Shown here: in pieces, positions 1-5,292 of the stretch
Layout: each line of letters opens with the position of its first letter
Position numbering within the stretch: position 1 is the first letter of the stretch
Assembly (NCBI GenBank): GCA_030589225.1
Contig: JAUUWD010000007.1
Span: forward strand, 1 to 13,494
Direction: 5' to 3'
Origin: Desulfobacteraceae bacterium
GTDB lineage: Bacteria > Desulfobacterota > DSM-4660 > Desulfatiglandales > Desulfatiglandaceae
Length of the DNA stretch: 13,494 nucleotides
Notes under the pieces: generated by a model
Databases searched by the model: none
What the model saw: the letters and a program-made list of their open reading frames with translations, nothing else
What the model was told of the DNA's origin: nothing
Translations under genes and position numbers: made by a program

Positions 1-229
1 CTTCAGCGATGTTTGTAGTAGCCAGTCCAATTTTTCCAAAGCCTTCAATTGCACCATCTACTTCAATTCCTCCTTGTGCGCTGATAGCCTCAATCGTTTC
101 CGGAAAAATATCATATAATCTAACGGAGAAACCCATAAGAGAAAGATGCCCTGATAGCGACTGTCCACCGTTTCCGCCACCTATAATGGCCCATTCTATT
201 TTTTTTTGCTTATCTGTTTTGCTTAACAA
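1..229 (-). CDS. Opine/octopine dehydrogenase-like NAD(P)-binding protein, N-terminal part (runs off window)
   Basis: About 76 residues are visible; the C-terminal part lies beyond base 1. After a short lysine-rich leader the protein reads EWAIIGGGNGGQSLSGHL, then LMGFSVRLYDIFPETIEAI. This is a Rossmann beta-alpha-beta fold with a glycine-rich GxGxxG dinucleotide loop, ending in an acidic residue (LYD) that would contact the cofactor ribose. The GGGNGG form and the following 'GH.S..GFSVRLYD' pattern match the N-terminal domain of the NAD/NADP octopine/nopaline dehydrogenase family; glycerol-3-phosphate dehydrogenase-type proteins are the alternative. No ATG lies between an upstream in-frame TAA and the fold. 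I chose TTG at 229-227 because AAAGGG sits 9 bases upstream of it. The substrate cannot be read from this fragment. The family usually joins amino acids to keto acids or reduces 2-keto acids. Confidence 0.72.
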   Translation of the reverse strand, partial: MLSKTDKQKKIEWAIIGGGNGGQSLSGHLSLMGFSVRLYDIFPETIEAISAQGGIEVDGAIEGFGKIGLATTNIAE

Positions 230-1033
230 TTGTTTGTTCCCTTTGAAGTTTTATAATTTTGGAGTTAGCAAAAAAATCCAAGGAATAGAAAAATGATAAT
301 GAAAAAATAATGAGTCAATTTGATTCAGTATAGGGAAATGATCCTTGCGTGTCAAAATAAAAAACATTTCAGTCTATGGTAGCTGGGGTTGATGGGGAAA
401 TCGGTCAGTTAGGCGAATGCAAGGGCCTGAATCCAGATCGGATTGCGGGCAAAGGTTCTCTGAGGACCTTGCGAGTTGGGGGGGGTGTGACTTTCTTTGT
501 TATTAAAAGGCATGGAAAGCCGGATCTTTGCTATTTCGGGCAAGGGAAACAGGATTCGATTTTGCTTGACAATGGCAGAAATTGAACATTAACTAGTTTC
601 CATCAAGAAATGGCCCTTTCCCGCAATCTCTACGTCAATCCGCAGGATTTCTTGTGCGACGTACTCACGGTACGTCTCCGCGCAATCCCTTAATTTCCTT
701 GATCTTGGGAAAAATTCCTAGTTTTCGTTCAGACACTAATTACCAGGTAGGGTGGTGAACACATCTAGATTTAGGCTGGGAAGTGATCATACCTGAAGCT
801 TGAAAGCTAACAACAATCGAGGGACAACTATAAAATACAGGGTCAGTTAAATAACAAACATAATCCACCAGTTTTACTCCTTTTAGGGATGGTTGTTAAA
901 TTGGACGTTTTCAAACAAGAGGAATCGAGCGATCAAGGTGAATGCAACTTTCCATGTCGGAATTCCTCAATTTTTTTGATTATCTGGAATCAAAGCTTCC
1001 CTGATGTCTGGCACAATCCTGGGGTTGTAAGCC
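230..1033. other. Gene-poor intergenic stretch of about 800 bases
   Basis: No coding region can be supported here. A 69-codon plus-strand frame (376-585) has no domain, no ribosome binding site and sits across a run of eight G residues (478-485), so I treat it as chance. Positions 591-723 form an imperfect palindrome, listed separately. Between the end of the toxin gene and about 970, the minus strand has a short open frame out of frame with the toxin, containing PRIVPDIREALIPDNQK. It could be a small remnant but cannot be identified. No rho-independent terminator with a clear U-tract was found. Confidence 0.6.
591..723. repeat. Imperfect 133-base palindrome, REP/MITE-like hairpin
   Basis: The ends are AACTAG (591-596) and CTAGTT (718-723). 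Inner arms ATCAAGAAAT (602-611) and ATTTCCTTGAT (693-703) pair with one bulge. The centre is a perfect 7-base stem, GACGTAC (658-664) and GTACGTC (670-676), around the loop TCACG. Between these are partial matches, so the whole stretch can fold into one long interrupted hairpin. It lies between genes, as dispersed palindromic elements usually do. No transposase is nearby and copy number cannot be judged from this window. Confidence 0.55.
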
Positions 1034-1450
1034 TCATTCAATGTCCAGCGCATTAAGACCTCGTTTCGAAAGATCTCTGTCAAAAGAATATATACTCTTC
1101 ATATTTTTCTTCTTTGAAAAAGCCAATAAATAGGCGTCGACAAGGTCAATTCTTTCAGTTTGGAGTATCTCCAAGCACGATAAAATAAGCGGCTTATCGG
1201 GCATAATAACACCTTTAAATGATACGATCCCTGAGAGCTTATCTGCTGCCGCCTCTTGGGGAACTTCATACAACTTCGTGAGCACAAAAAATGTTTCAAA
1301 TAGTACAAGCTCACACAATCCAATCTTTATTACTCCCCTTTCTACTTTGGGGAAAAAGGTGAAGACCCCTTTAAACTTGGTCTGGATTTTGTCTGGAGTT
1401 TCCACAAGATAACGGATGATGACATTCGTATCCACTAAATTAGTTTTCAC
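1034..1450 (-). CDS. vapC: VapC-type PIN-domain ribonuclease toxin
   Basis: A 138-residue single PIN domain, the usual VapC length. PIN toxins are Mg-dependent endoribonucleases that cut RNA, often tRNA or rRNA, when not neutralised. The four acidic positions are visible: D7 in VDTNVIIRYL, E52 in ELVLFETFFVL, D105 in LVDAYLLA and D124 in SFDRDL. All are intact, so the enzyme is probably active. A TTG at 1456 would extend the frame by two codons, but GAAGGG ends only one base before it. The GTG at 1450 has the same GAAGGG seven bases upstream, so I take GTG as the start. The gene begins inside the 3' end of the antitoxin gene (11-base overlap), which suggests translational coupling. The pairing with an AbrB-type antitoxin supports a TA module, though some PIN proteins act outside TA systems. 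Confidence 0.86.
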   Translation of the reverse strand: MKTNLVDTNVIIRYLVETPDKIQTKFKGVFTFFPKVERGVIKIGLCELVLFETFFVLTKLYEVPQEAAADKLSGIVSFKGVIMPDKPLILSCLEILQTERIDLVDAYLLAFSKKKNMKSIYSFDRDLSKRGLNALDIE

Positions 1451-1694
1451 GGGCAATCCCTTCGGCCAGAGCTTTTTTTATTTCCTTTCTTGAGGGAAAC
1501 CTCTTCCTCCGATTATATCTTGAAAGGGATCCGGCCAGTTTTTCGGATTTCATTTCCCCCGTCCTCTTCAATTTGACACATTTTTCCTTTCTATCTGCAA
1601 CAACATCGAGCATGTCTCCAATCTCGATACCGAACTCTTTTCGAATGGCTGCCGGGATGACCACTTGACCCTTATTAAATACTTTCATCAACAT
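1440..1694 (-). CDS. vapB: AbrB/MazE-fold (SpoVT-AbrB) antitoxin, VapB-type
   Basis: An 84-residue protein. Residues 1-45 read KVFNKGQVVIPAAIRKEFGI followed by GDMLDVV, the swapped-hairpin AbrB DNA-binding fold with its 'KGQ(V)xIPxxIRxxxGI..GD' signature. The basic C-terminal part (about 46-84, with RYNRRKRFPSR) would be the flexible arm that occupies the toxin active site. Start ATG at 1694 has an excellent AGGAGG six bases upstream; an ATG two codons later is less well placed. It is the first gene of the pair and overlaps the toxin. In the family the antitoxin, alone or with toxin, represses its own promoter. A perfect inverted repeat at that promoter (listed separately) fits this. Confidence 0.87.
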   Translation of the reverse strand: MLMKVFNKGQVVIPAAIRKEFGIEIGDMLDVVADRKEKCVKLKRTGEMKSEKLAGSLSRYNRRKRFPSRKEIKKALAEGIAREN

Positions 1695-1706
1695 TGTAAA
1701 CCTCCT

Positions 1707-1734
1707 AAAGGTTATACAAGTAAGTATAACCTTT
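1707..1734. promoter_or_regulatory. Inverted-repeat operator over the toxin-antitoxin promoter
   Basis: AAAGGTTATAC (1707-1717) and GTATAACCTTT (1724-1734) form a perfect 11-base inverted repeat with a 6-base spacer. It covers the -10 element and the start region and ends just before the antitoxin ribosome binding site. This is the expected place for autorepression by an AbrB-type antitoxin dimer. That role is inferred; the symmetry and placement are seen. Confidence 0.78.
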
Positions 1735-1750
1735 CTTGCGGGTTTGTCAA
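1723..1750 (-). promoter_or_regulatory. Sigma-70-type promoter of the toxin-antitoxin operon
   Basis: Read on the minus strand, TTGACA (1750-1745) is a consensus -35 element. After a 16-base spacer comes TATACT (1728-1723), a near-consensus -10. Transcription would start about 20 bases before the ribosome binding site at 1706-1700. The -10 lies within the inverted-repeat operator. Confidence 0.75.
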
Positions 1751-1767
1751 CAAGTAATACCTTTTTT

Positions 1768-1986
1768 TCAAATACGCTGTAGGCGGACGCTGTATATAAT
1801 AGGGAAGCGATTGTATACCTTCATGGCATTTTGAGCCGCGTGGATCAGAAAAGACGATCTGGACATACCTCGTTTTTGTAACTTCTCAAAAAGTTCGGGC
1901 GGAGTTTATCCCTGGCCCAGACCTGATTCGTAATGCGTATGTTCTATAACTTCACCTTTGTAAATATTGCAGCGATAATAGCTGCG
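1768..1986 (-). pseudogene. Decayed small reading frame with ribbon-helix-helix-like segment
   Basis: One minus-strand frame reads YYRCNIYKGEVIEHTHYES, meets an in-frame TAA at 1908-1906, then continues as PPELFEKLQKRGMSRSSFL and IHAAQNAMKVYNRFPIIYS before a TGA at 1770-1768. The second half resembles helix A and the turn of CopG/Arc-type ribbon-helix-helix proteins ('.eLlekL...gmSRSafi..Aaq.al'), which are often antitoxins or small repressors. Both halves look protein-like on either side of one stop, and upstream the frame runs into a GC-rich hairpin without a start codon. I read this as a broken gene. Chance similarity in noncoding DNA is the alternative. Confidence 0.33.
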
Positions 1987-1999
1987 TCTCGGGATGTCG

Positions 2000-2040
2000 C
2001 GCCTCCCGATCCCGTCCCGGTCTCGGGACGGGGAGGGCGG
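2000..2040. repeat. GC-rich hairpin
   Basis: CCCGTCCCG (2011-2019) and CGGGACGGG (2024-2032) form a perfect 9-base stem around a GTCT loop. The flanks CGCCTCCC (2000-2007) and GGGAGGGCG (2031-2039) can extend it with bulges. The 9-base word GTCTCGGGA also occurs twice (1986-1994 and 2020-2028). No U-tract follows, so it is not a canonical terminator. A REP-like dispersed element is the likeliest reading. It is much more GC-rich than the AT-rich stretch right after it. Confidence 0.55.
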
Positions 2041-2088
2041 GCCGTAAGGGTTTTACCCCCAGTTATTGCGAAGATACCTTAAAAGGGC

Positions 2089-2117
2089 TTGCATATTTTA
2101 AGGATAAGCATTAAAAT
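2089..2117 (+). promoter_or_regulatory. Probable promoter of the AAA ATPase gene
   Basis: TTGCAT (2089-2094), a 17-base spacer and TAAAAT (2112-2117) fit a sigma-70-type -35/-10 pair. The start point would fall near 2124, giving a short AU-rich leader of about 27 bases before the ATG. No Shine-Dalgarno sequence is present in that leader. Confidence 0.45.
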
Positions 2118-2155
2118 ACATGTAATTTTAAAATGTAAATTTAAAAATACATGTA
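2117..2155. repeat. Two copies of the palindrome TACATGTA around the ATPase start
   Basis: TACATGTA occurs at 2117-2124 and again at 2148-2155, 31 bases apart start to start, about three helical turns. Each is preceded by TTAAAA(A)A. The second copy contains the start codon of the ATPase gene. The AT-rich run in between is also nearly self-complementary. An operator pair is possible but untested. Confidence 0.4.
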
Positions 2156-3308
2156 TAAACGAATTCAAAAAATAGATTTGAGTTCCCAAGAGACCTGTTG
2201 TTTTTGGGGACCCCGTCAAACAGGGAAAAGCAATCTATTGAAAGCGCTTTTTCCTCAAGCAATGCGCTACGATCTATTGCTGTCCACTGAATATCAGCGG
2301 CTTTTACGTGAACCCAATCTGATACGTGAACAATGCCTGGCGGCAGGACTCGATGCAAATTCTCAGCTCGATCCAATCATAATAGATGAAATCCAAAAAA
2401 TCCCTACCCTTCTTGATGAGGTCCATTGGTTAATGGAAAACAGGGGCTTGCGGTTTATCCTGTGTGGATCAAGTGCCCGGAAAGTAAAACGGGGTCACGC
2501 GAATCTACTTGGTGGGCGTGCTGTTCGCTATGAACTATATCCTCTGCCTTTTCCGGAAATCCCTGATTTCTCATTGACAAAGGCCCTTAATTCCGGCTTG
2601 ATCCCTCGGCACTATGATAGCGCGAAACCTGAGAGATTGATCCAATCGTATGTCGGGGATTACCTCAAGGAAGAGATTGTTGCAGAGGCTTTGACGCGGA
2701 ATATTCCAGCTTTCAGTCGATTTCTTGAAGTGGCCGCGCTAACGAATGGACAGATACTGAACTACACTAACATTGCCCGTGAGTGCGGTATCACCAGCCC
2801 AACAGTCAAGGAATATTTTCAAATTCTGGAAGACACGCTAATCGGCCGTCAGTTACCCGCATTTCGAAAAACGAAAAAAAGACGTTTGGTTACCAGTCCT
2901 AAATTCTACTTTTTTGATCTCAGCCCGGTGATTCACCTTAGCCGCCGGGGTGAAGTGGTGCCGGGATCTGAACTTTTTGGGCGGGCATTTGAACATTTCA
3001 TGTGGATGGAAATTGTTGCGCACTCCAGTTATTCGGAATTGTTTTACCCTATCACATACTGGAGGACCTCCTCCGGATTTGAGGTTGATTTTGTCCTCGG
3101 AGATAATGAAATTTCAATCGAAGTAAAATCTACTGACTCAGCAAATACGACACATCTAAAAGGACTTCGACGATTCAGGGAAGAATATCCAGTTCGGAGA
3201 AGCATACTGGTATCGTTGGACCCAAAGCCCCGCAAAACGGAAGACCAAATCGAAATTCTCCCATGGCAGATGTTTCTGGAACAGCTTTGGAGCGGGAAAG
3301 TCGTTTAG
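2151..3308 (+). CDS. AAA-family ATPase with DUF4143 C-terminal domain
   Basis: A 385-residue protein of the common 'ATP-binding protein, DUF4143' family (COG1373). The Walker A motif GPRQTGKS is at 20-27, Walker B PIIIDE at 75-80 and a sensor-like GSSARK at 106-111. A winged-helix-like segment follows at about 195-235 (ECGITSPTVKEYFQILEDT). The C-terminal part ends with a restriction-nuclease-like signature: D313 in EVDFVLGD and E324/K326 in IEVKST, the D...ExK pattern of PD-(D/E)xK folds. Length and motif order are complete. The family's role is poorly defined; it is common in accessory regions and sometimes discussed with TA or defence functions. The start is the only reasonable ATG, without a visible ribosome binding site. 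It directly abuts a truncated permease, so it sits at a rearrangement boundary. Confidence 0.85.
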   Translation: MYKRIQKIDLSSQETCCFWGPRQTGKSNLLKALFPQAMRYDLLLSTEYQRLLREPNLIREQCLAAGLDANSQLDPIIIDEIQKIPTLLDEVHWLMENRGLRFILCGSSARKVKRGHANLLGGRAVRYELYPLPFPEIPDFSLTKALNSGLIPRHYDSAKPERLIQSYVGDYLKEEIVAEALTRNIPAFSRFLEVAALTNGQILNYTNIARECGITSPTVKEYFQILEDTLIGRQLPAFRKTKKRRLVTSPKFYFFDLSPVIHLSRRGEVVPGSELFGRAFEHFMWMEIVAHSSYSELFYPITYWRTSSGFEVDFVLGDNEISIEVKSTDSANTTHLKGLRRFREEYPVRRSILVSLDPKPRKTEDQIEILPWQMFLEQLWSGKVV

Positions 3309-3345
3309 TGCCTGAAAGGCTGTCCTGTGTCCATGGCATTTCGAC

Positions 3346-3621
3346 CTCAGAATGGCTGTTGGTGCACGGGGCCGTGACATTCTCACCCAGTTTCTCATCG
3401 AAGCTGTGACCCTTTCCATCATCGGCGGCCTCATTGGAATCGCGTTAGGTGTTGGAGGTTCAATAACAATCACCTTGTCTGGGGGATGGCCCATGATCAT
3501 AGAGATCCAATCAGTGTTTCTCGCCTTTGGCTTCTCAGCAGCCGTGGGCATCTTTTTTGGTTTCTATCCGGCAAGAAAGGCGGCGAATTTGGATCCTATT
3601 GAGGCTCTACGCTACGAATAG
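3346..3621 (+). pseudogene. C-terminal remnant of a MacB/FtsX-type ABC transporter permease
   Basis: From about 3346 the frame reads LRMAVGARGRDILTQFLIEA, then two hydrophobic membrane segments (about VTLSIIGGLIGIALGVGGS and VFLAFGFSAAVGIFFGFYP), ending with ARKAANLDPIEALRYE. This is the standard ending of MacB/LolC-like permeases: the cytosolic 'R.AvGA...dIl.QFLiEa' loop, two helices and the 'PA.KAA.LdPIeALRyE' tail. A full protein has about 400 residues; the first ~300, including the periplasmic domain, are absent. Upstream in the same frame there are only about eight unrelated codons before a TGA. The first ATG (3352) has no ribosome binding site. The homology starts 38 bases after the ATPase stop, so the ATPase block probably replaced or interrupted the permease gene. 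Confidence 0.82.
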
Positions 3622-3655
3622 ACTTTCAGGTGTCCTGCCCGGATTGAGATCGGTG

Positions 3656-3684
3656 TTGAATAATTATGAATTTTCTGCTAATCT
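3656..3684 (+). promoter_or_regulatory. Probable promoter of the signalling array
   Basis: TTGAAT (3656-3661), a 17-base spacer and TAATCT (3679-3684) give a reasonable sigma-70-type promoter. The start would lie near 3691, about 27 bases before AAGGAG and the first codon of the diguanylate cyclase gene. Confidence 0.42.
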
Positions 3685-3724
3685 ATTACCTCAATTGAGC
3701 TATCCCTAAATTCTGAAGGAGACG

Positions 3725-4411
3725 GTGTTGGATCAGCTTCTTGATTTGCAGGAAAAATGCCCATCAAACAACCAGGAGTGCCCGGTTTTTGATGAAGTCC
3801 GACGTTTGAGGGAAGAGTGCAAGCGGCTGCAAGAATTAACCCAGGTGGATACACTTACCGGGCTTTTCAATTTTCGCTATCTGATGATGAGCCTTGAAGG
3901 GGAAATGGAGCGTACAAGACGTACAGGTCTTTCTACCGGTCTCATTATGAGCGATCTGGACCATTTTAAACGAATAAACGATACCCACGGCCACGAATGC
4001 GGCAATGAGGCACTTCAATGGATCGGTAAGATCTGGCATGAGAAATTACGACGCATAGACATGGCCTGTCGGTACGGAGGTGAGGAGTTTATTGTTATAC
4101 TACCAGGAACCCGTTTGCCGCAGGCTATCCGGGCTGCGGAACGTTTGCGATTCGCTCTTGAAAACTCACCTGTAAAGCTTAACGGCAAACTGGTCAGACT
4201 GACAGCCAGTTTCGGAGTGGATGCGTACAGGGGGAGAAAAAAGCTCACTGTTGAGACATTTATCAAACAAACAGACCATTTTCTCCTTGAGGCGAAGGCC
4301 AGGGGGCGCAATCGCGTTTGCTATGATGAAAATAAGATAACCGTGGCAATGGAAGGGCTCACGCTTGATGAACGGGAGGCATTGTTTGCAACACGTCGCC
4401 CTGAAAGGTGA
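3725..4411 (+). CDS. Diguanylate cyclase (single GGDEF domain, soluble)
   Basis: A 228-residue protein. Residues 1-40 are a short charged, helix-forming N-terminus (DEVRRLREECKRLQELTQ), followed by the GGDEF domain from VDTLTGLFNFRYL (41-53) to about 200. The active-site motif is GGEEF at 118-122, and DLDHFKRINDTHGH (77-90) carries the metal- and substrate-binding residues, so synthesis of c-di-GMP from two GTP is expected. The allosteric inhibition site RxxD is present as RRID (109-112), five residues before GGEEF, so product inhibition is likely. There is no transmembrane or classical sensor domain; the N-terminal helix may dimerise. AAGGAG lies three bases before GTG 3725 and six before TTG 3728, so either could start. 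It is the first gene of the signalling array. Confidence 0.9.
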   Translation: MLDQLLDLQEKCPSNNQECPVFDEVRRLREECKRLQELTQVDTLTGLFNFRYLMMSLEGEMERTRRTGLSTGLIMSDLDHFKRINDTHGHECGNEALQWIGKIWHEKLRRIDMACRYGGEEFIVILPGTRLPQAIRAAERLRFALENSPVKLNGKLVRLTASFGVDAYRGRKKLTVETFIKQTDHFLLEAKARGRNRVCYDENKITVAMEGLTLDEREALFATRRPER

Positions 4412-4454
4412 GTGAGGTAGTGCTAAAACGAATATTGTTCGGAAAGTTTGAGTT

Positions 4455-5222
4455 ATGCCAACAAAAAAAGCCCCGGTAACTTTATGCATTACAAGCGGCA
4501 AAGGAGGTGTGGGCAAAACAAGCCTTACAGTAAATCTGGCCTTTGCTTTGGCTGAAAAAGGCGCCCGTGTGCTCATTGTGGATGGTGACCTTGGACTTGC
4601 TAATGTGGATGTGTTGCTGGGCCTGTCGGTCAAAAGAACCATCCGTGATGTGTTGGATAGTGGCGCAGACCCCCTCGAATCGGTAATATATCTGGAGCCC
4701 AACCTTGGGGTCCTTCCTGCAAGTTCCGGGGTACCTGAAATGGTTACCCTGGGGCCGGAGGATCAGAGCCGGTTGGGTAGTGTTTTGACTACAATTTCGA
4801 GCCACTTCGATTACGCCTTGATGGATACTGCCGCCGGGATAGGTCCCTCGGTGCTCTGGTTCAACAGTTTTGTTAACCACAATATAATTGTGCTCAGCCC
4901 TGACCCTGCATCACTTACCGATAGCTACGCCTTAATCAAGATTCTCTCCCGGGACCATAACCGAAAAAACTTCCACCTTGTTATCAATTTAGCTAACAGC
5001 GATGGAGAAGGGTTGCAGACCTATGAGACCCTGGAAAAAGTGGCAAAAAAATTTCTTAACCTGGATCTTCAGTATCTTGGAACTGTGCCTGATGACAAAT
5101 CTGTTCACAAAGCAGTACGTGGACGGTACCTTTTCATTCAAAAGGCTCCACAAAGCAAGGCCTCTCAGGCTCTTTTTGATCTGGCGGACCGTATCAAGAT
5201 GCTGAAAGAAATGACATCATAG
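4455..5222 (+). CDS. FlhG/MinD-like (ParA/SIMIBI superfamily) ATPase
   Basis: A 255-residue protein. The deviant Walker A SGKGGVGKT with its two lysines is at 14-22, the VDGDLGLANVDVLLGL segment (switch I and the FlhG-typical 'DLGLAN(V)D') at 42-57, and DTAAGIG (switch II) at 124-130. Length and motifs fit FlhG/FleN (YlxH, MinD2) proteins, which dimerise on ATP and position or limit flagella or other polar machines at the membrane. The protein starts almost directly with the ATPase fold. The N-terminal DQAxxLR motif by which true FlhG proteins stimulate the FlhF GTPase is not present, and no flagellar gene is in view. A helical C-terminus (ALFDLADRIKMLKEM) could serve as a weak membrane anchor. 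GGAAAG sits eight bases before the ATG. It lies between a diguanylate cyclase and an HDOD kinase, so a signalling or localisation role is likelier than flagellar number control. Confidence 0.85.
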   Translation: MPTKKAPVTLCITSGKGGVGKTSLTVNLAFALAEKGARVLIVDGDLGLANVDVLLGLSVKRTIRDVLDSGADPLESVIYLEPNLGVLPASSGVPEMVTLGPEDQSRLGSVLTTISSHFDYALMDTAAGIGPSVLWFNSFVNHNIIVLSPDPASLTDSYALIKILSRDHNRKNFHLVINLANSDGEGLQTYETLEKVAKKFLNLDLQYLGTVPDDKSVHKAVRGRYLFIQKAPQSKASQALFDLADRIKMLKEMTS

Positions 5223-5292
5223 CCCTGCTTATTGTACTGTGTAAAGACCGTGTGATCACATACATCAAATCCGTTCTGGTAAATCTCGGACC

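Noticed and set aside
9..296. 95-codon plus-strand open frame at the left edge
   Set aside because: It is the complement of the Rossmann-fold gene, whose minus-strand reading has a clear GxGxxG motif.
376..585. 69-codon plus-strand open frame
   Set aside because: No domain, no ribosome binding site, odd composition and a run of eight G residues; looks like chance in intergenic DNA.
2000..2040. GC-rich hairpin as a rho-independent terminator
   Set aside because: Neither strand has a T-tract directly after the stem and no intact gene ends into it.
5251..5260. TGTGATCACA palindrome as a CRP/FNR site
   Set aside because: The half-sites are adjacent without the 6-base spacer needed by CRP; a 10-base palindrome can occur by chance.
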